From: Sphingomonas sp. Root241
GTDB lineage: Bacteria > Pseudomonadota > Alphaproteobacteria > Sphingomonadales > Sphingomonadaceae
Assembly (NCBI RefSeq): GCF_001428865.1
Contig: NZ_LMIV01000001.1
Coordinates: 677,776 to 741,775 of the forward strand
Length of the DNA: 64,000 nt
Reading direction: 5' to 3'
Below the pieces are notes generated by a model. The model was not told the origin of the DNA and searched no databases. It saw only the letters and a program-made list of their open reading frames with translations. The position numbers and the translations under genes are program-made. Shown here in pieces: positions 1-7,715 of this stretch (its first letter is position 1; each line of letters begins with the position of its first letter).

Positions 1-14
1 GGCGGGGAGTTGGT

Positions 15-419
15 ATGGTGCTTAAGCGTTCGATGCGCCCGGTGATTGCGGGCGCGCTGCTCCTGTTCGGTGCCGCGGGCGCAACTGCGCAGCGCGATCC
101 CGCGCCGAATGCGCTCAACGGGATCGAGCGCGGCCAGTGGCAGCTCAAGGCGGCGGATGGCGGCTTGCGGCAGCTATGCGTGCGCAGTCCTGCCGACTTG
201 CTCCAGATCATGCACGGCAATACCCAGTGCGAGCATTTCGTGATGGAGAACGGCGCGCGCGGCGCCACCATCCGCTACACGTGCCCGAGCCACGGTCATG
301 GCCGCACCACCATCTCGATCGACACGCCACGCGTGATCAATCTCGAGACCCAGGGGGTAGCGGACGGGTCGCCCTTTTCCGAGCGCTTCGAGGGGCGGCG
401 GACAGGCGCCTGCAACTGA
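15..419 (+). CDS. Secreted DUF3617-like protein
   Basis: A 134-residue protein with an N-terminal signal peptide (positive KRSMR, hydrophobic core, likely cleavage after ATAQ at about residue 26). The mature part has the layout of small DUF3617-type periplasmic proteins: a GQW segment near residue 40, then a Cys-rich part (LCVR, QCEHF, YTCPSHGHG, final GACN) with four cysteines that could form two disulfides. The start at 15 has a GGGGAG Shine-Dalgarno five bases upstream; an internal ATG at 33 is an alternative. The gene is followed by the leader and terminator hairpin at 455-534. The biochemical function of this family is unknown. Assignment rests on length, Cys pattern and export signal. 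Confidence 0.7.
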   Translation: MVLKRSMRPVIAGALLLFGAAGATAQRDPAPNALNGIERGQWQLKAADGGLRQLCVRSPADLLQIMHGNTQCEHFVMENGARGATIRYTCPSHGHGRTTISIDTPRVINLETQGVADGSPFSERFEGRRTGACN

Positions 420-454
420 TCCCGGCCGGGGATACGTTTCGTTAACCCTTGTCG

Positions 455-534
455 GTTAGATTTGGTGGTGCTCCTTCAAGAGCATTTTCCTCTCTGGCAA
501 TATCCCTAACTGGGCCGCTTCGGCGGCCCATTTT
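455..534 (+). ncRNA. Candidate small RNA or attenuated leader before queC
   Basis: Between the stop at 419 and queC at 569 the sequence forms a hairpin with stem TGCTC/GAGCA and pyrimidine loop CTTCAA. An unpaired C/T-rich stretch (TTTTCCTCTCTGG) follows, then a textbook intrinsic terminator at 511-534. This is the layout of a small trans-acting RNA with an anti-Shine-Dalgarno loop, but also of an attenuated leader for queC, which starts 34 bases after the T run. I could not fit the region to the preQ1-I consensus. The 5' end is a guess. Confidence 0.35.
511..534 (+). terminator. Intrinsic terminator with TTCG loop
   Basis: Perfect 8-bp stem TGGGCCGC / GCGGCCCA around a TTCG tetraloop, followed by TTTT. 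It ends transcription from the first gene or from the candidate small RNA, or acts as an attenuator ahead of queC. Confidence 0.85.
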
Positions 535-568
535 GATTCAGAACCCGAAAGCGGCTAGCGGCTGGGCC

Positions 569-1252
569 ATGACCGACAGCGTAGCGATTGCCCTGATCTC
601 CGGCGGGCTGGATTCGATGGTTTCGGCCGCGCGCGCGCGCGAGGACGGGCACCGGCTGCTCGCGCTCTCGATCGACTATAACCAGCGCCACCATGTCGAA
701 CTCGCCGCCGCGCGCCGCATCGCGCAGGTGCTGGGTGCCGAGCGCCACGTGGTGCTGCCGCTGGACCTGCGCGCGTTCGGCGGATCGGCGCTGACTGCCG
801 AAATCGACGTTCCCAAGCACGGCGTGGGCGACGATATCCCGGTCACGTATGTGCCCGCGCGCAACACGATCTTCCTCAGTCTCGCGCTCGGCTGGGCCGA
901 GGCGGCGGGCGCGCGCGACATCTATATCGGCGTCAATGCGCTCGATTATTCGGGCTATCCCGATTGCCGTCCAGAATTCATCGCCGAGTTCGAGAAGCTC
1001 GCCGAGATCGCGACCAAGGCGGGCGTCGAGGGTGCGCCGTTCCGGATCCGCGCACCGCTGCAGGAGATGACCAAGGCCGACATCGTCCGCGAGGCGGCAC
1101 GGCTCGGGCTCGATGCGGGGATGAGCTGGTCGTGCTACGATCCCGCGCCCGGCAGCCTGCATTGCGGACTGTGCGACAGCTGCCGGCTGCGCTCGAAGGG
1201 TTTCGAGGAAGCCGGCATCCTCGATCCGACGCGGTACGCGACCGTCTTATGA
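569..1252 (+). CDS. queC: 7-cyano-7-deazaguanine synthase QueC
   Basis: QueC converts 7-carboxy-7-deazaguanine to preQ0 with ATP and ammonia, a cytosolic step toward queuosine-modified tRNA. The 227-residue product has the PP-loop SGGLDS at residues 11-16 and the C-terminal zinc-binding cysteines C189, C199, C202 and C205 (pattern C-X9-C-X2-C-X2-C). The reading frame extends upstream to 449, but the start at 569 (MTDSVAIAL) is preferred: it puts the PP-loop at the normal distance from the N terminus, and the extension would run through the terminator hairpin. The stop overlaps the queE start (ATGA), indicating translational coupling. Confidence 0.95.
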   Translation: MTDSVAIALISGGLDSMVSAARAREDGHRLLALSIDYNQRHHVELAAARRIAQVLGAERHVVLPLDLRAFGGSALTAEIDVPKHGVGDDIPVTYVPARNTIFLSLALGWAEAAGARDIYIGVNALDYSGYPDCRPEFIAEFEKLAEIATKAGVEGAPFRIRAPLQEMTKADIVREAARLGLDAGMSWSCYDPAPGSLHCGLCDSCRLRSKGFEEAGILDPTRYATVL

Positions 1253-1881
1253 GCTACGCGGTCAAGGAGATGTTCCTCACGCTCCAGGGTGAAGGCGTGA
1301 ATGCCGGAGCGCGCGCGGTGTTCGTGCGATTCGCCGGGTGCAACCTCTGGTCGGGTCGCGAGCAGGACCGTGCGGCGGCGATCTGCCGGTTCTGCGACAC
1401 CGACTTCGTAGGAACCGATGGTCTGGGCGGGGGCAAGTTCGCCGATGCGGAGGCGCTAGCGGATGCGGTGGTCGGGCATTGGGGGCCGGAGCCGCTCGCC
1501 CGCTTCCTCGTGCTGACCGGGGGCGAGCCGATGCTGCAGGTCGACGATGCGCTGATCGATGCGCTTCACGCGCGTGGCTTCCGCATCGCGATCGAGAGCA
1601 ACGGCACGCTGCCGGTGCATCCCGGGATCGATTGGGTGTGCATCAGCCCCAAGGCGGGAAGCGAAGTGGTCCAGCGCGTGGGCGACGAGCTCAAGCTGGT
1701 CTGGCCGCAGGCGGGGACGGATCTCGAGACGCTTGAGAGCTGGGACTTCCGCCATTTCCTCGTCCAGCCGATGGACAGCGCCGACGGCGAGGCGAACACC
1801 CGCGCCGCAGTCGCGCTGGCGATCGAGCGGCCGCGCTGGCGGCTGTCGCTCCAAACGCACAAGCTGCTGGGGTTGCGCTAG
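1249..1881 (+). CDS. queE: 7-carboxy-7-deazaguanine synthase QueE (radical SAM)
   Basis: QueE rearranges 6-carboxy-tetrahydropterin to 7-carboxy-7-deazaguanine and supplies QueC. The 210-residue protein starts MSYAVKEMF with the conserved TLQGEG at 11-16. The iron-sulfur cysteines are C31, C46 and C49, a C-X14-C-X2-C arrangement instead of the usual radical-SAM C-X3-C-X2-C; this expanded loop is known from a subset of proteobacterial QueE enzymes. LTGGEPM provides the SAM-binding GGE motif. The start is fixed by the 4-bp ATGA overlap with queC. Other queuosine-pathway genes (queD, folE) are not in the window. Confidence 0.95.
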   Translation: MSYAVKEMFLTLQGEGVNAGARAVFVRFAGCNLWSGREQDRAAAICRFCDTDFVGTDGLGGGKFADAEALADAVVGHWGPEPLARFLVLTGGEPMLQVDDALIDALHARGFRIAIESNGTLPVHPGIDWVCISPKAGSEVVQRVGDELKLVWPQAGTDLETLESWDFRHFLVQPMDSADGEANTRAAVALAIERPRWRLSLQTHKLLGLR

Positions 1882-1888
1882 AACCGGT

Positions 1889-2060
1889 GACTCATATTCA
1901 GAGCCGTCATCCCCGCGAAAGCGGGGACCCATCTTCTGAGCGAGCGGCAAAATGCACCGGTGCGCTTGTGGAAACTGCTGGAGATGGGTCCCCGCTTTCG
2001 CGGGGATGACGAAAGGGGAAACACTCGTTAGTCAAATCAACAAGTTGAACAGGTTTCCAA
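1889..2060. repeat. REP-type palindromic pair with conserved flanks (copy A)
   Basis: Two inverted REP units lie at 1905-1934 and 1982-2011, each with a CCCCGC-GAAA-GCGGGG core flanked by CGTCAT and ACCCATCT. Outside the pair are a left flank (CTCATATTCAGAG) and a right flank (GTCAAATCAACAAGTTGAACAGG) that reappear in diverged form around the single palindrome at 7186-7213. This suggests a small mobile or REP-associated element rather than a bare hairpin. Confidence 0.75.
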
Positions 2061-2069
2061 CCTCGGCGC

Positions 2070-2753
2070 CTAGCGCGTTGCGATCAGCGCGCCGCACTTC
2101 TTCACTTGATACGTGCCCTTGCGCCAGCATTTGTCGTTGCCGAAAAAGGGCGGCAGCGGCGCGAAGCCGAGGCCCCGATAGCTGAGGCTGCGGCGGAGCT
2201 GTTCGCCCCAAGGCGTGAGGCTGGCGCGGAGTTCGCGTATCCGTTCCTGCGCGACGTCGCCGAAAGTGCCGCGTCGGGCGAACAGCGCTTCATGGCCGAT
2301 TGCGGCGGCGGTCTGGCAGAAAGATAGCTGGCCGGAGACAGTCGAAAAGCCCGAATAGACACGGGTTCCGAACTTGTCGAGTTCGGTCTGTCCGGCCTTC
2401 TTGGTCTTGTTCTGGCGTGTAAAATATTTCTCGAGCGTTCCGTAGGATTCACGCAGTTCGACTTCATGGTCTTTCAGGATGGCATTGTAATTGCCGAGCG
2501 TGAGCAGCGTCGGTTCGAACTGGCATTGGAGCGCGGCGACGTTGAGCGCGGCGCGCAGATTCCACACCAGAGCGGCGCGGAGTTCGGCAGGGGTGGCGTC
2601 GGGCAGCGCAGGGCCGGTCATGCCTGGTTCGGCGCCGGTCACCCGCCCGCTCGGCATCGCCGCGGACTTGAGGAAAAACTGCGCCGATGCGGGGGCAGCG
2701 GAGAGAAAGCCGGCCGCTATGGCAAACACGGAAACGAAACGCGGAACTGGCAT
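2070..2753 (-). CDS. Exported protein of unknown function
   Basis: A 227-residue protein, unrecognised. The start at 2753 (MPVPRFVSVF) is chosen over the upstream extension to 2810 because it directly begins a signal peptide (hydrophobic core, cleavage after APASA near residue 24) and has an AGAGGG ribosome site seven bases upstream. The mature part is mostly helical in character, with LRAALVWNLRAALNVAALQCQF near residues 60-80, a charged central segment, and a C-terminal NDKCWRKGTYQVKKCGA with two cysteines. There are no catalytic motifs that I recognise. It reads toward the REP element. A periplasmic or lumenal role is an inference from the signal peptide alone. Confidence 0.65.
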   Translation of the reverse strand: MPVPRFVSVFAIAAGFLSAAPASAQFFLKSAAMPSGRVTGAEPGMTGPALPDATPAELRAALVWNLRAALNVAALQCQFEPTLLTLGNYNAILKDHEVELRESYGTLEKYFTRQNKTKKAGQTELDKFGTRVYSGFSTVSGQLSFCQTAAAIGHEALFARRGTFGDVAQERIRELRASLTPWGEQLRRSLSYRGLGFAPLPPFFGNDKCWRKGTYQVKKCGALIATR

Positions 2754-2853
2754 TACGCCCTCTTTTTGCTGGTCCCACGCGTGGTTAAGGCTTTTCGAGT
2801 CCGTGCCCAAGCCCTTTTTTCGTCGCTCCGGGATGGCGTGGCGAGGCCCAACG

Positions 2854-2884
2854 AAAAGGGCCGCCCGGTTGCCCGGGCGGCCCT
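2854..2884 (-). terminator. Intrinsic terminator of the small lipoprotein gene
   Basis: Read on the minus strand, a GGGCCGCCCGG / CCGGGCGGCCC stem with a short loop is followed by TTTTCG. It lies 25 bases after the lipoprotein stop at 2909. Confidence 0.85.
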
Positions 2885-2908
2885 CTCAAACACGCTGACG
2901 CGCGATGA

Positions 2909-3154
2909 TTACATCGCGTTGGCGGTGGTGTTCTCGGTCGTCGTGGTGTTCACCTCGGCGCCCATGTTGTCCATCGGAGCAGCCGCGTCGATGTTCGTGA
3001 CCATCGTGTCGGTCGTGGTGACGTTCTCGGTCGGCACGACTTCGGTGGTGTTGGTGACGTTGGTCGAAGATTCGTTGCTGGTGCACGCCGAGGCCAGAAG
3101 GGCCGCACCGGCGATCATCGAACCTGCAACGATCTTGGAAAGGACTGCACGCAT
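2909..3154 (-). CDS. Small Thr/Asn-rich lipoprotein
   Basis: An 81-residue lipoprotein precursor starting MRAVLSKIV. The hydrophobic segment ends in the lipobox LASAC at residues 20-24, so the mature protein would be acylated at Cys24 and, as the next residue is Thr rather than Asp, probably sorted to the outer membrane. The mature part is a low-complexity run of Thr, Asn, Val, Glu and Met (for example TNVTNTTEVV), probably disordered. Start 3154 is preferred over 3247 because it begins the signal peptide and has a GGGAG ribosome site. The gene is monocistronic, with its own terminator at 2854-2884. Function unknown; similar small low-complexity lipoproteins are common in sphingomonads. Confidence 0.75.
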   Translation of the reverse strand: MRAVLSKIVAGSMIAGAALLASACTSNESSTNVTNTTEVVPTENVTTTDTMVTNIDAAAPMDNMGAEVNTTTTENTTANAM

Positions 3155-3243
3155 GTAATAGCTCCCTAGATAATGGATTTGGACAGCGGATACGCCGTTA
3201 ATACCCAAACCGACGTGGACATTAGTCGGTTTGGGGCAAGCCC

Positions 3244-3906
3244 TCAAGACTCGATTTGCCCTCCAGTAGAGAGAGCCGCCAAAAATGGCAGGAATGTGGC
3301 GGAGAGCGCGGAATCGAAACGCCCCGTGCTAACATCCTTGCCCAGAGCCGCGGCGCTCGTCACCGGGAATTCGGCGATGCCACAGGGCACGATGCCGGTG
3401 AAGTGGCTGAGATCGGGGGAAAGGTTCACCGCGAAGCCGTGGAGCGTCACCCATTGCCGGATGCGCACGCCGATCGCGCCGATTTTCGCCTCGCGGCCGG
3501 CCGCGTCGCGCGTCCAGATGCCGATCCGACCCTGGGCACGGAAAGCGTCGATCCCGCATTCGGCCAATGCGGCGATCACCCAGCCTTCGAGCGCATGGAC
3601 ATAGCGGCGCACGTCGCGGCGGCGCTCGCGCAGATCGAGCACGACATAGCCGATCCGCTGGCCGGGTCCGTGATAGGTGTATCGCCCGCCACGGCCGGTC
3701 TTGTGCACGGGGAAGCGCGGGTCGAGCAATTCGGCCGCGTCGGTCGCGCTGGTGCCCGCAGTATAGACCGGCGGGTGCTCGAGCAGCCAGACCAATTCGC
3801 GCGCGTCCCCGCGCGTCACCGCGGCGGCCCGCGCCTCCATTTCCGCCAGCGCTGCGCCATAGTCGATCTGCCCGGGCTCGACGCGCCATTCGATTTCGGA
3901 TGTCAT
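3244..3906 (-). CDS. lipB: Octanoyltransferase LipB
   Basis: LipB transfers octanoyl groups from acyl carrier protein to lipoyl domains of 2-oxoacid dehydrogenases and the glycine cleavage system. The 220-residue product has [12 protein letters not shown] at 72-83 and, near the C terminus, the catalytic lysine in EAKIGAIGV (K141) and the catalytic cysteine in GIVPCGI (C175). Length is normal for the family. The start at 3906 (MTSEIEW) was preferred over 3933 because the extension has no family similarity. The gene is divergent from the membrane-protein pair at 3997. Confidence 0.95.
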   Translation of the reverse strand: MTSEIEWRVEPGQIDYGAALAEMEARAAAVTRGDARELVWLLEHPPVYTAGTSATDAAELLDPRFPVHKTGRGGRYTYHGPGQRIGYVVLDLRERRRDVRRYVHALEGWVIAALAECGIDAFRAQGRIGIWTRDAAGREAKIGAIGVRIRQWVTLHGFAVNLSPDLSHFTGIVPCGIAEFPVTSAAALGKDVSTGRFDSALSATFLPFLAALSTGGQIES

Positions 3907-3996
3907 GTCCCGCCGATAAAGGGATTTTCGCAACCATTGGCAAGCCTCCGGCCGGCGGCTAACAGGGGCTCGGGAGGCGAAGGGGATGCGCGCGTC

Positions 3997-4824
3997 ATGG
4001 TGAAGATGAGTATTGTCTGGGATCGGACGGCCGAGTTCCTGAGCGACAACATCGCCGCCGTCCTTCCGATCGCTTTGCTCACCTTCTTCGTGCCCGCATC
4101 GATCCAGGGTAATTTCGCAGCGGCGATGACCGGAGCGGGCGAGGGGCTCAAGATAGTTCTGTACGTCCTTCAGCTCGTGTTCGCGCTGGTTTCGCTCTGG
4201 GGATCGCTGGCGATCACTGCGATGGCGCTCGACATCGCCACCGAGCGCAGCGCGGCGAACATCGCCACCCGGCGCCTGGTCCCTGCGCTGATCGTCTCGA
4301 TCGTGATGGTCGTAGTGGCGTCGGCGCTGGTGCTGCCGGTGCCCGGCATATTGGCGTTCAACGGCTATGACATGGCGGCGATGGCGCGGAACGAGGACGT
4401 GAACATGAGCACGGGAGTGGCGGGCTTCATCGTCCTCTATCTGCTCGCATTGGTGTTCGTCATCGTCTGGCTGATCGCGCGGCTGATCGTCGCGACGCCC
4501 GTGGTGGTCCGCGAGAGCCGGGTGCTGAGCGCGCTCGGCGAATCATGGCGGCTGACGCGCGGCTCCGCGCTGCGCATCGTCGGGGTGATCATCCTCTTCG
4601 CGATCGTGAGCTGGGTGGCGGCGCTCGCCGCCAAGACCGTGTTCGGCAGCATCTTCGCGTTGGTCGCCGGCAATGGCGACGGCGTGACGCTGTCGAGCGT
4701 GATGACTTCGATCGTCGTCGCGGCGGTGCAATCGGCATTCATGGTCATCCCGCCGGTCTTCACGGCCAAATTATACCTCGCGCTGACCGCCGCGCGCTTC
4801 CGCCAGACCGAAGCCGACGCATGA
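3997..4824 (+). CDS. Polytopic inner-membrane protein (GPDPase-membrane-domain-like)
   Basis: A 275-residue hydrophobic protein with about six predicted membrane segments: near residues 15-35, 50-75, 95-120, 145-170, 190-215 and 235-260. It contains the loop [14 protein letters not shown], typical of the membrane domain seen in some glycerophosphodiester phosphodiesterases and in YciC/DUF975-type proteins. No catalytic domain is attached. The start at 3997 ([10 protein letters not shown]) follows an AAGGGGA site; an in-frame ATG at 4006 is also possible. The next gene overlaps by 4 bp and encodes a protein of the same general type, suggesting a heteromeric membrane complex. Function unknown. 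Confidence 0.7.
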   Translation: MVKMSIVWDRTAEFLSDNIAAVLPIALLTFFVPASIQGNFAAAMTGAGEGLKIVLYVLQLVFALVSLWGSLAITAMALDIATERSAANIATRRLVPALIVSIVMVVVASALVLPVPGILAFNGYDMAAMARNEDVNMSTGVAGFIVLYLLALVFVIVWLIARLIVATPVVVRESRVLSALGESWRLTRGSALRIVGVIILFAIVSWVAALAAKTVFGSIFALVAGNGDGVTLSSVMTSIVVAAVQSAFMVIPPVFTAKLYLALTAARFRQTEADA

Positions 4825-5558
4825 CGCTCAGCCTTGCCGGCGTGCTCGCCGACGCCCGGACGCTCTGGCGCGGCGAGCGCGAATTGCTGCTGCCGATCGC
4901 GGGCGTGTTCTTCGTCCTGCCGATGCTCGGGATCATCCTCCTGCTCGCCAGCAGCGGCTTTCCGGGAGACGTGCCACCCGAGAAGCTGCGCGAGGCGGTG
5001 ATGGCGTTCTATGCGGCCAATCTGCTGCCGATCCTGCTCGCCAATCTCGCGATCGATTTCGGTACCTTCGCCTTGCTCAACCTCTATCTGCAAGGCGGCG
5101 GCCGCACGCTAGGCGAAGTGCTGGCGCTCACGCTCAGACGGCTGCTGCCCTGGCTGGCGATCGACATCGTCGCGGCCCTGCTGTTCAGCTTCGGCTCCTC
5201 GCTCCTGCTGCTGCCTGGCCTGTTCGCCTTCGGGCGGACCTGGCTCGCCGGCCCGGCCTTCGCGGCGGCGCCCGAGCGCGGCGTGATCGAGGCATTCCGG
5301 CAGGGCTGGCGGAGCAGCGCCGGGTTCGGCTGGATCGTATTGCTGGCGGCGGCGGGGTTCGTGCTGCTCGGCGCGATGATGCTGGTGGTGGTGTCGACCG
5401 GCTTGCTCGCGGGGCTCGGCGCGGCGGTCGGGGACGAGCGGATCGTGGTCGCGATCGGCTATGTCGTCACGGCATTGATCGGCGGATTTGCCTGGTCGGT
5501 GCTCGCAGTGCTCCGCGTCGCCGCTTATCTGCGGACGGCACCCAAACAAGGAATGTGA
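4821..5558 (+). CDS. Polytopic inner-membrane protein, partner of the preceding gene
   Basis: A 245-residue protein with about six hydrophobic segments, including LLLPIAGVFFVLPMLGIILL near 27-46, a segment at 105-130, and two Ala/Val/Leu-rich segments in the C-terminal third. It shares the general layout of the upstream protein (amphipathic EAFRQGWRSS before a membrane segment, comparable to [10 protein letters not shown]), so the two may be ancient paralogues. Its start is fixed by an ATGA overlap with the upstream stop. Its last 34 bases overlap the convergent acetyltransferase gene. No function can be given from sequence. Confidence 0.7.
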   Translation: MTLSLAGVLADARTLWRGERELLLPIAGVFFVLPMLGIILLLASSGFPGDVPPEKLREAVMAFYAANLLPILLANLAIDFGTFALLNLYLQGGGRTLGEVLALTLRRLLPWLAIDIVAALLFSFGSSLLLLPGLFAFGRTWLAGPAFAAAPERGVIEAFRQGWRSSAGFGWIVLLAAAGFVLLGAMMLVVVSTGLLAGLGAAVGDERIVVAIGYVVTALIGGFAWSVLAVLRVAAYLRTAPKQGM

Positions 5559-6121
5559 GGCGCGGCGTCGGGCGCTAGGATTCCGGCAATCCGCGGATCG
5601 GCGAAAGTCTCGACGGTGCGCTTGTAGGGAACGAAGCCGTGGCGGCGGTAGAAGCCCAATGCCGCCGAATGATCGAGCGTGCAGGTGTGCACCCAGACGC
5701 GCTCCACGCCTTTGCGCCATGCGAGGCCCAGCGCCTGCGCCATCAGCCAGCCGCCATTGCCCTTCCCGGTGAGTTCGGGAACCAACCCGAAATAGGATAA
5801 TTCGCAGGTCCCCTCGACGCGGAAGTCGAGCTCGAGCATGCCGAGCTCGATCCCGGCGCGGTCGGTGGCGGCATAGACCTCGATCCGCGCGTCATCGAGG
5901 ATGCGGCGCAGTGCTTCCTCCGGGATCACCAGCCGCGAGAACCAGAGCCAGGGTTCGCCGACGCGGCGGAACAGCGCGCGGTATTTGTCGCTGGCCGGTG
6001 CGGGCCAGTGGCTGAGCTTGAGCGGCGAGGGCGGGACCGGACGCAACGGCGGCTTCTTCCGCATCTCCAGCGACGTGACGATCGTCGCGATCTCGCCGTT
6101 GGGGACCGGCGTCAGGCCCAT
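5525..6121 (-). CDS. GNAT family N-acetyltransferase
   Basis: A 198-residue acetyltransferase. The acetyl-CoA-binding part is in the C-terminal half: FGLVPELTGKGNGGWLM carries the motif-A pattern (Q/R-x-x-G-x-G/A, here TGKGNGG), followed by VWVHTCTLDHSAALGFYRRHGF, the usual motif-B helix with the conserved AxxFYxxxGF signature. An N-terminal extension of about 60 residues is Pro-rich. The substrate is unknown. The gene converges on and overlaps the end of the preceding membrane-protein gene by 34 bases. The next ATG, giving MRKKPPLR, is an alternative start. Confidence 0.85.
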   Translation of the reverse strand: MGLTPVPNGEIATIVTSLEMRKKPPLRPVPPSPLKLSHWPAPASDKYRALFRRVGEPWLWFSRLVIPEEALRRILDDARIEVYAATDRAGIELGMLELDFRVEGTCELSYFGLVPELTGKGNGGWLMAQALGLAWRKGVERVWVHTCTLDHSAALGFYRRHGFVPYKRTVETFADPRIAGILAPDAAPHIPCLGAVRR

Positions 6122-6137
6122 CGACGTATCCCAACTT

Positions 6138-6246
6138 CGTCACCCCCGCGAAAGCGGGGACCCATCTCCCGCAGTCGATCCGGATTACGACCGCGGTAGC
6201 TCGTGTTAACCTCAGGAGATGGGTCCCCGCTTTCGCGGGGATGACG
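6138..6246. repeat. Inverted pair of REP-type palindromes
   Basis: Units at 6138-6169 and 6215-6246 have the same core as copy A (CCCCGC-GAAA-GCGGGG) and face each other about 45 bases apart. They fill the gap between the divergent 5' end of the GNAT gene and the 3' end of hemF. The left unit reads CGTCAC rather than CGTCAT. The flanks seen in copy A are absent. Confidence 0.8.
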
Positions 6247-6254
6247 GTTGGAGG

Positions 6255-7097
6255 TCACCCCCATGCGGCTATCGGTGGCAGGCTCATCAGGATCGCGTCG
6301 ACATTGCCGCCGGTCTTGAGCCCGAACAGGGTGCCGCGGTCATAGATCAGGTTGAACTCGGCATAGCGCCCGCGCCATTCGAGCTGCCGGGCCTTGTCGG
6401 CATCGGTGAAGGGGGCATGCATCCGCCGGCGGACGATGCGCGGAAAGGCGTCGAGGAACGCGCGGCCGACATCCTGAGTGAGAGCGAAATTGGCATCCCA
6501 ATCACCTTCGAGATGATCGTAGAAGATCCCGCCGACGCCGCGATGCACCTTGCGGTGCGGGATGTAGAAATAGTCGTCGGCCCACTTCCTGAAGCGCGAA
6601 TAATGCGCCGGATCGTGCGCGTCGCACGCCGCCTTCAGCACCGCATGGAACTCGGCGGTGTCCTCTTCCACGGGAATAGGCGGGTTGAGATCGGCGCCGC
6701 CGCCGAACCAGCGTTTCGTGGTGCACAGGAAGCGCGTGTTCATATGGACCGCGGGCACGTGCGGATTGGCCATGTGCGCGACGAGGCTGATTCCGGTGGC
6801 GAAGAAGCTGGGGTCCTCGCCCGCGCCGTGGATCGTCTTCGCGAAATCGCCTTCGAAGCTGCCGCCGACGGTCGAGACGTTGACGCCGACCTTCTCGAAC
6901 ACCTTGCCCTTCATCACGCCGCGCACGCCGCCACCGCCCGGTTCGCCGCTCGGATCGGTGCGGTCCCAGGCGAGATACTCGAAGCGCGCGTCGGATCCCG
7001 CCTCGGCCTCGATCGCCTCGAACGCCGCGCAGATCGAAGTGCGCAGGCTTTCGAACCAGGTTCGGGCGGCTTGCTGCTGGGGATCGAGCTCTTGCAT
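6255..7097 (-). CDS. hemF: Oxygen-dependent coproporphyrinogen III oxidase HemF
   Basis: HemF decarboxylates two propionates of coproporphyrinogen III to give protoporphyrinogen IX using O2, an aerobic cytosolic step of heme synthesis. The 280-residue protein contains the family signatures HMNTRFLCTTKRWFGGGADLNP (mid-protein) and RRKVHRG-type DYFYIPHRKVHRGVGGIFYD, then GRYAEFNLIYDRGTLFGLKTGGN near the C terminus. The start at 7097 (MQELDPQQQ) is preferred over the upstream frame to 7181, which has no family similarity. The terminal oxidase route fits the bc1 operon 1.2 kb away, though the genes are not co-transcribed. Confidence 0.95.
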   Translation of the reverse strand: MQELDPQQQAARTWFESLRTSICAAFEAIEAEAGSDARFEYLAWDRTDPSGEPGGGGVRGVMKGKVFEKVGVNVSTVGGSFEGDFAKTIHGAGEDPSFFATGISLVAHMANPHVPAVHMNTRFLCTTKRWFGGGADLNPPIPVEEDTAEFHAVLKAACDAHDPAHYSRFRKWADDYFYIPHRKVHRGVGGIFYDHLEGDWDANFALTQDVGRAFLDAFPRIVRRRMHAPFTDADKARQLEWRGRYAEFNLIYDRGTLFGLKTGGNVDAILMSLPPIAAWG

Positions 7098-7169
7098 GGC
7101 CGGCCTAGTAAGCGGGGGCGGGGAAGCGTGTCGAGTGGACAGATTGTCCTTCGCACGATCAGGTTGAGG

Positions 7170-7262
7170 TCTCATATCCAAAACGCGTCATCCCCGCTTT
7201 CGCGGGGATGACGAAGAGAGGGGCCAGCCTGTCAGTCAAAATCGACAGCTTGAAGAGGTTCT
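7170..7262. repeat. REP palindrome with flanks (copy B, compact form)
   Basis: A perfect 28-bp palindrome at 7186-7213 (CGTCATCCCCGC core with TTTC/GAAA centre). Its left flank CTCATATCCAAAAC and right flank GTCAAAATCGACAGCTTGAA resemble those of copy A at 1889-2060. Copy B looks like copy A with the interior between the two units lost. Confidence 0.7.
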
Positions 7263-7265
7263 CAG

Positions 7266-7715
7266 CTAGGCAGGCCAGCCGCCGGTCTGGCGCAGCGCCT
7301 CGCCCAGGGCCACGCCTGCCGCAATCGCGACGTTGAGCGAGCGGAATCCCGGCGCGAGCGGGATGCGCAGCGCGAGATCGGCGCGATCATGGACGAAATC
7401 GGGCGCGCCGGCGCTTTCCGAGCCCAGCAGGAGCGTGTCGCCGGGCATGAAGCGCGCCTCGTCGAGCCGCGTGCCGCCCCGGGTGGTGAGCAGGACGATT
7501 CGGCCCGGGACCTGCGTCGTAAAGGCATCCCAGTCGGCGTGGCGCCGGACCTCGGCCTGCGCGGCATAGTCCATCCCTGCCCGCGCGAGCGCGCGATCGC
7601 TCCACGGGAAGCCCATCGGCTCGATCAGGTCCACGGCCACGTTCAGGCACGCGCCGAGGCGGAGAATCGTGCCGACATTGCCGGCGATATCGGGCTGGAA
7701 CAAAGCGATGCGCAT
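7266..7715 (-). CDS. trmL: tRNA (cytidine/uridine-34-2'-O)-methyltransferase TrmL
   Basis: A 149-residue SPOUT methyltransferase. Small size and the start MRIALFQPDIAGNVG match TrmL, which 2'-O-methylates the wobble nucleotide of tRNA-Leu isoacceptors using SAM. Family motifs in order: NVGTILRLGACLNV (motif 1, residues 14-27), LLLGSESAGAPDFV (motif 2), and IPLAPGFRSLNVAIAAGVALGEALRQ (motif 3, the trefoil-knot SAM site). The C terminus is normal. The gene stands alone on the minus strand, its 5' end facing the noncoding region before petA. Confidence 0.93.
   Translation of the reverse strand: MRIALFQPDIAGNVGTILRLGACLNVAVDLIEPMGFPWSDRALARAGMDYAAQAEVRRHADWDAFTTQVPGRIVLLTTRGGTRLDEARFMPGDTLLLGSESAGAPDFVHDRADLALRIPLAPGFRSLNVAIAAGVALGEALRQTGGWPA

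Noticed and set aside
439..460. CtrA-like sequence GTTAACC...GGTTAG before the candidate small RNA
   Set aside because: The two halves are separated by ten bases instead of seven, and the second half has TTAG instead of TTAAC.
455..534. preQ1 riboswitch before queC
   Set aside because: The short preQ1-I stem-loop and the A-rich tail that pairs into it could not be identified; only the terminator part fits a riboswitch layout.
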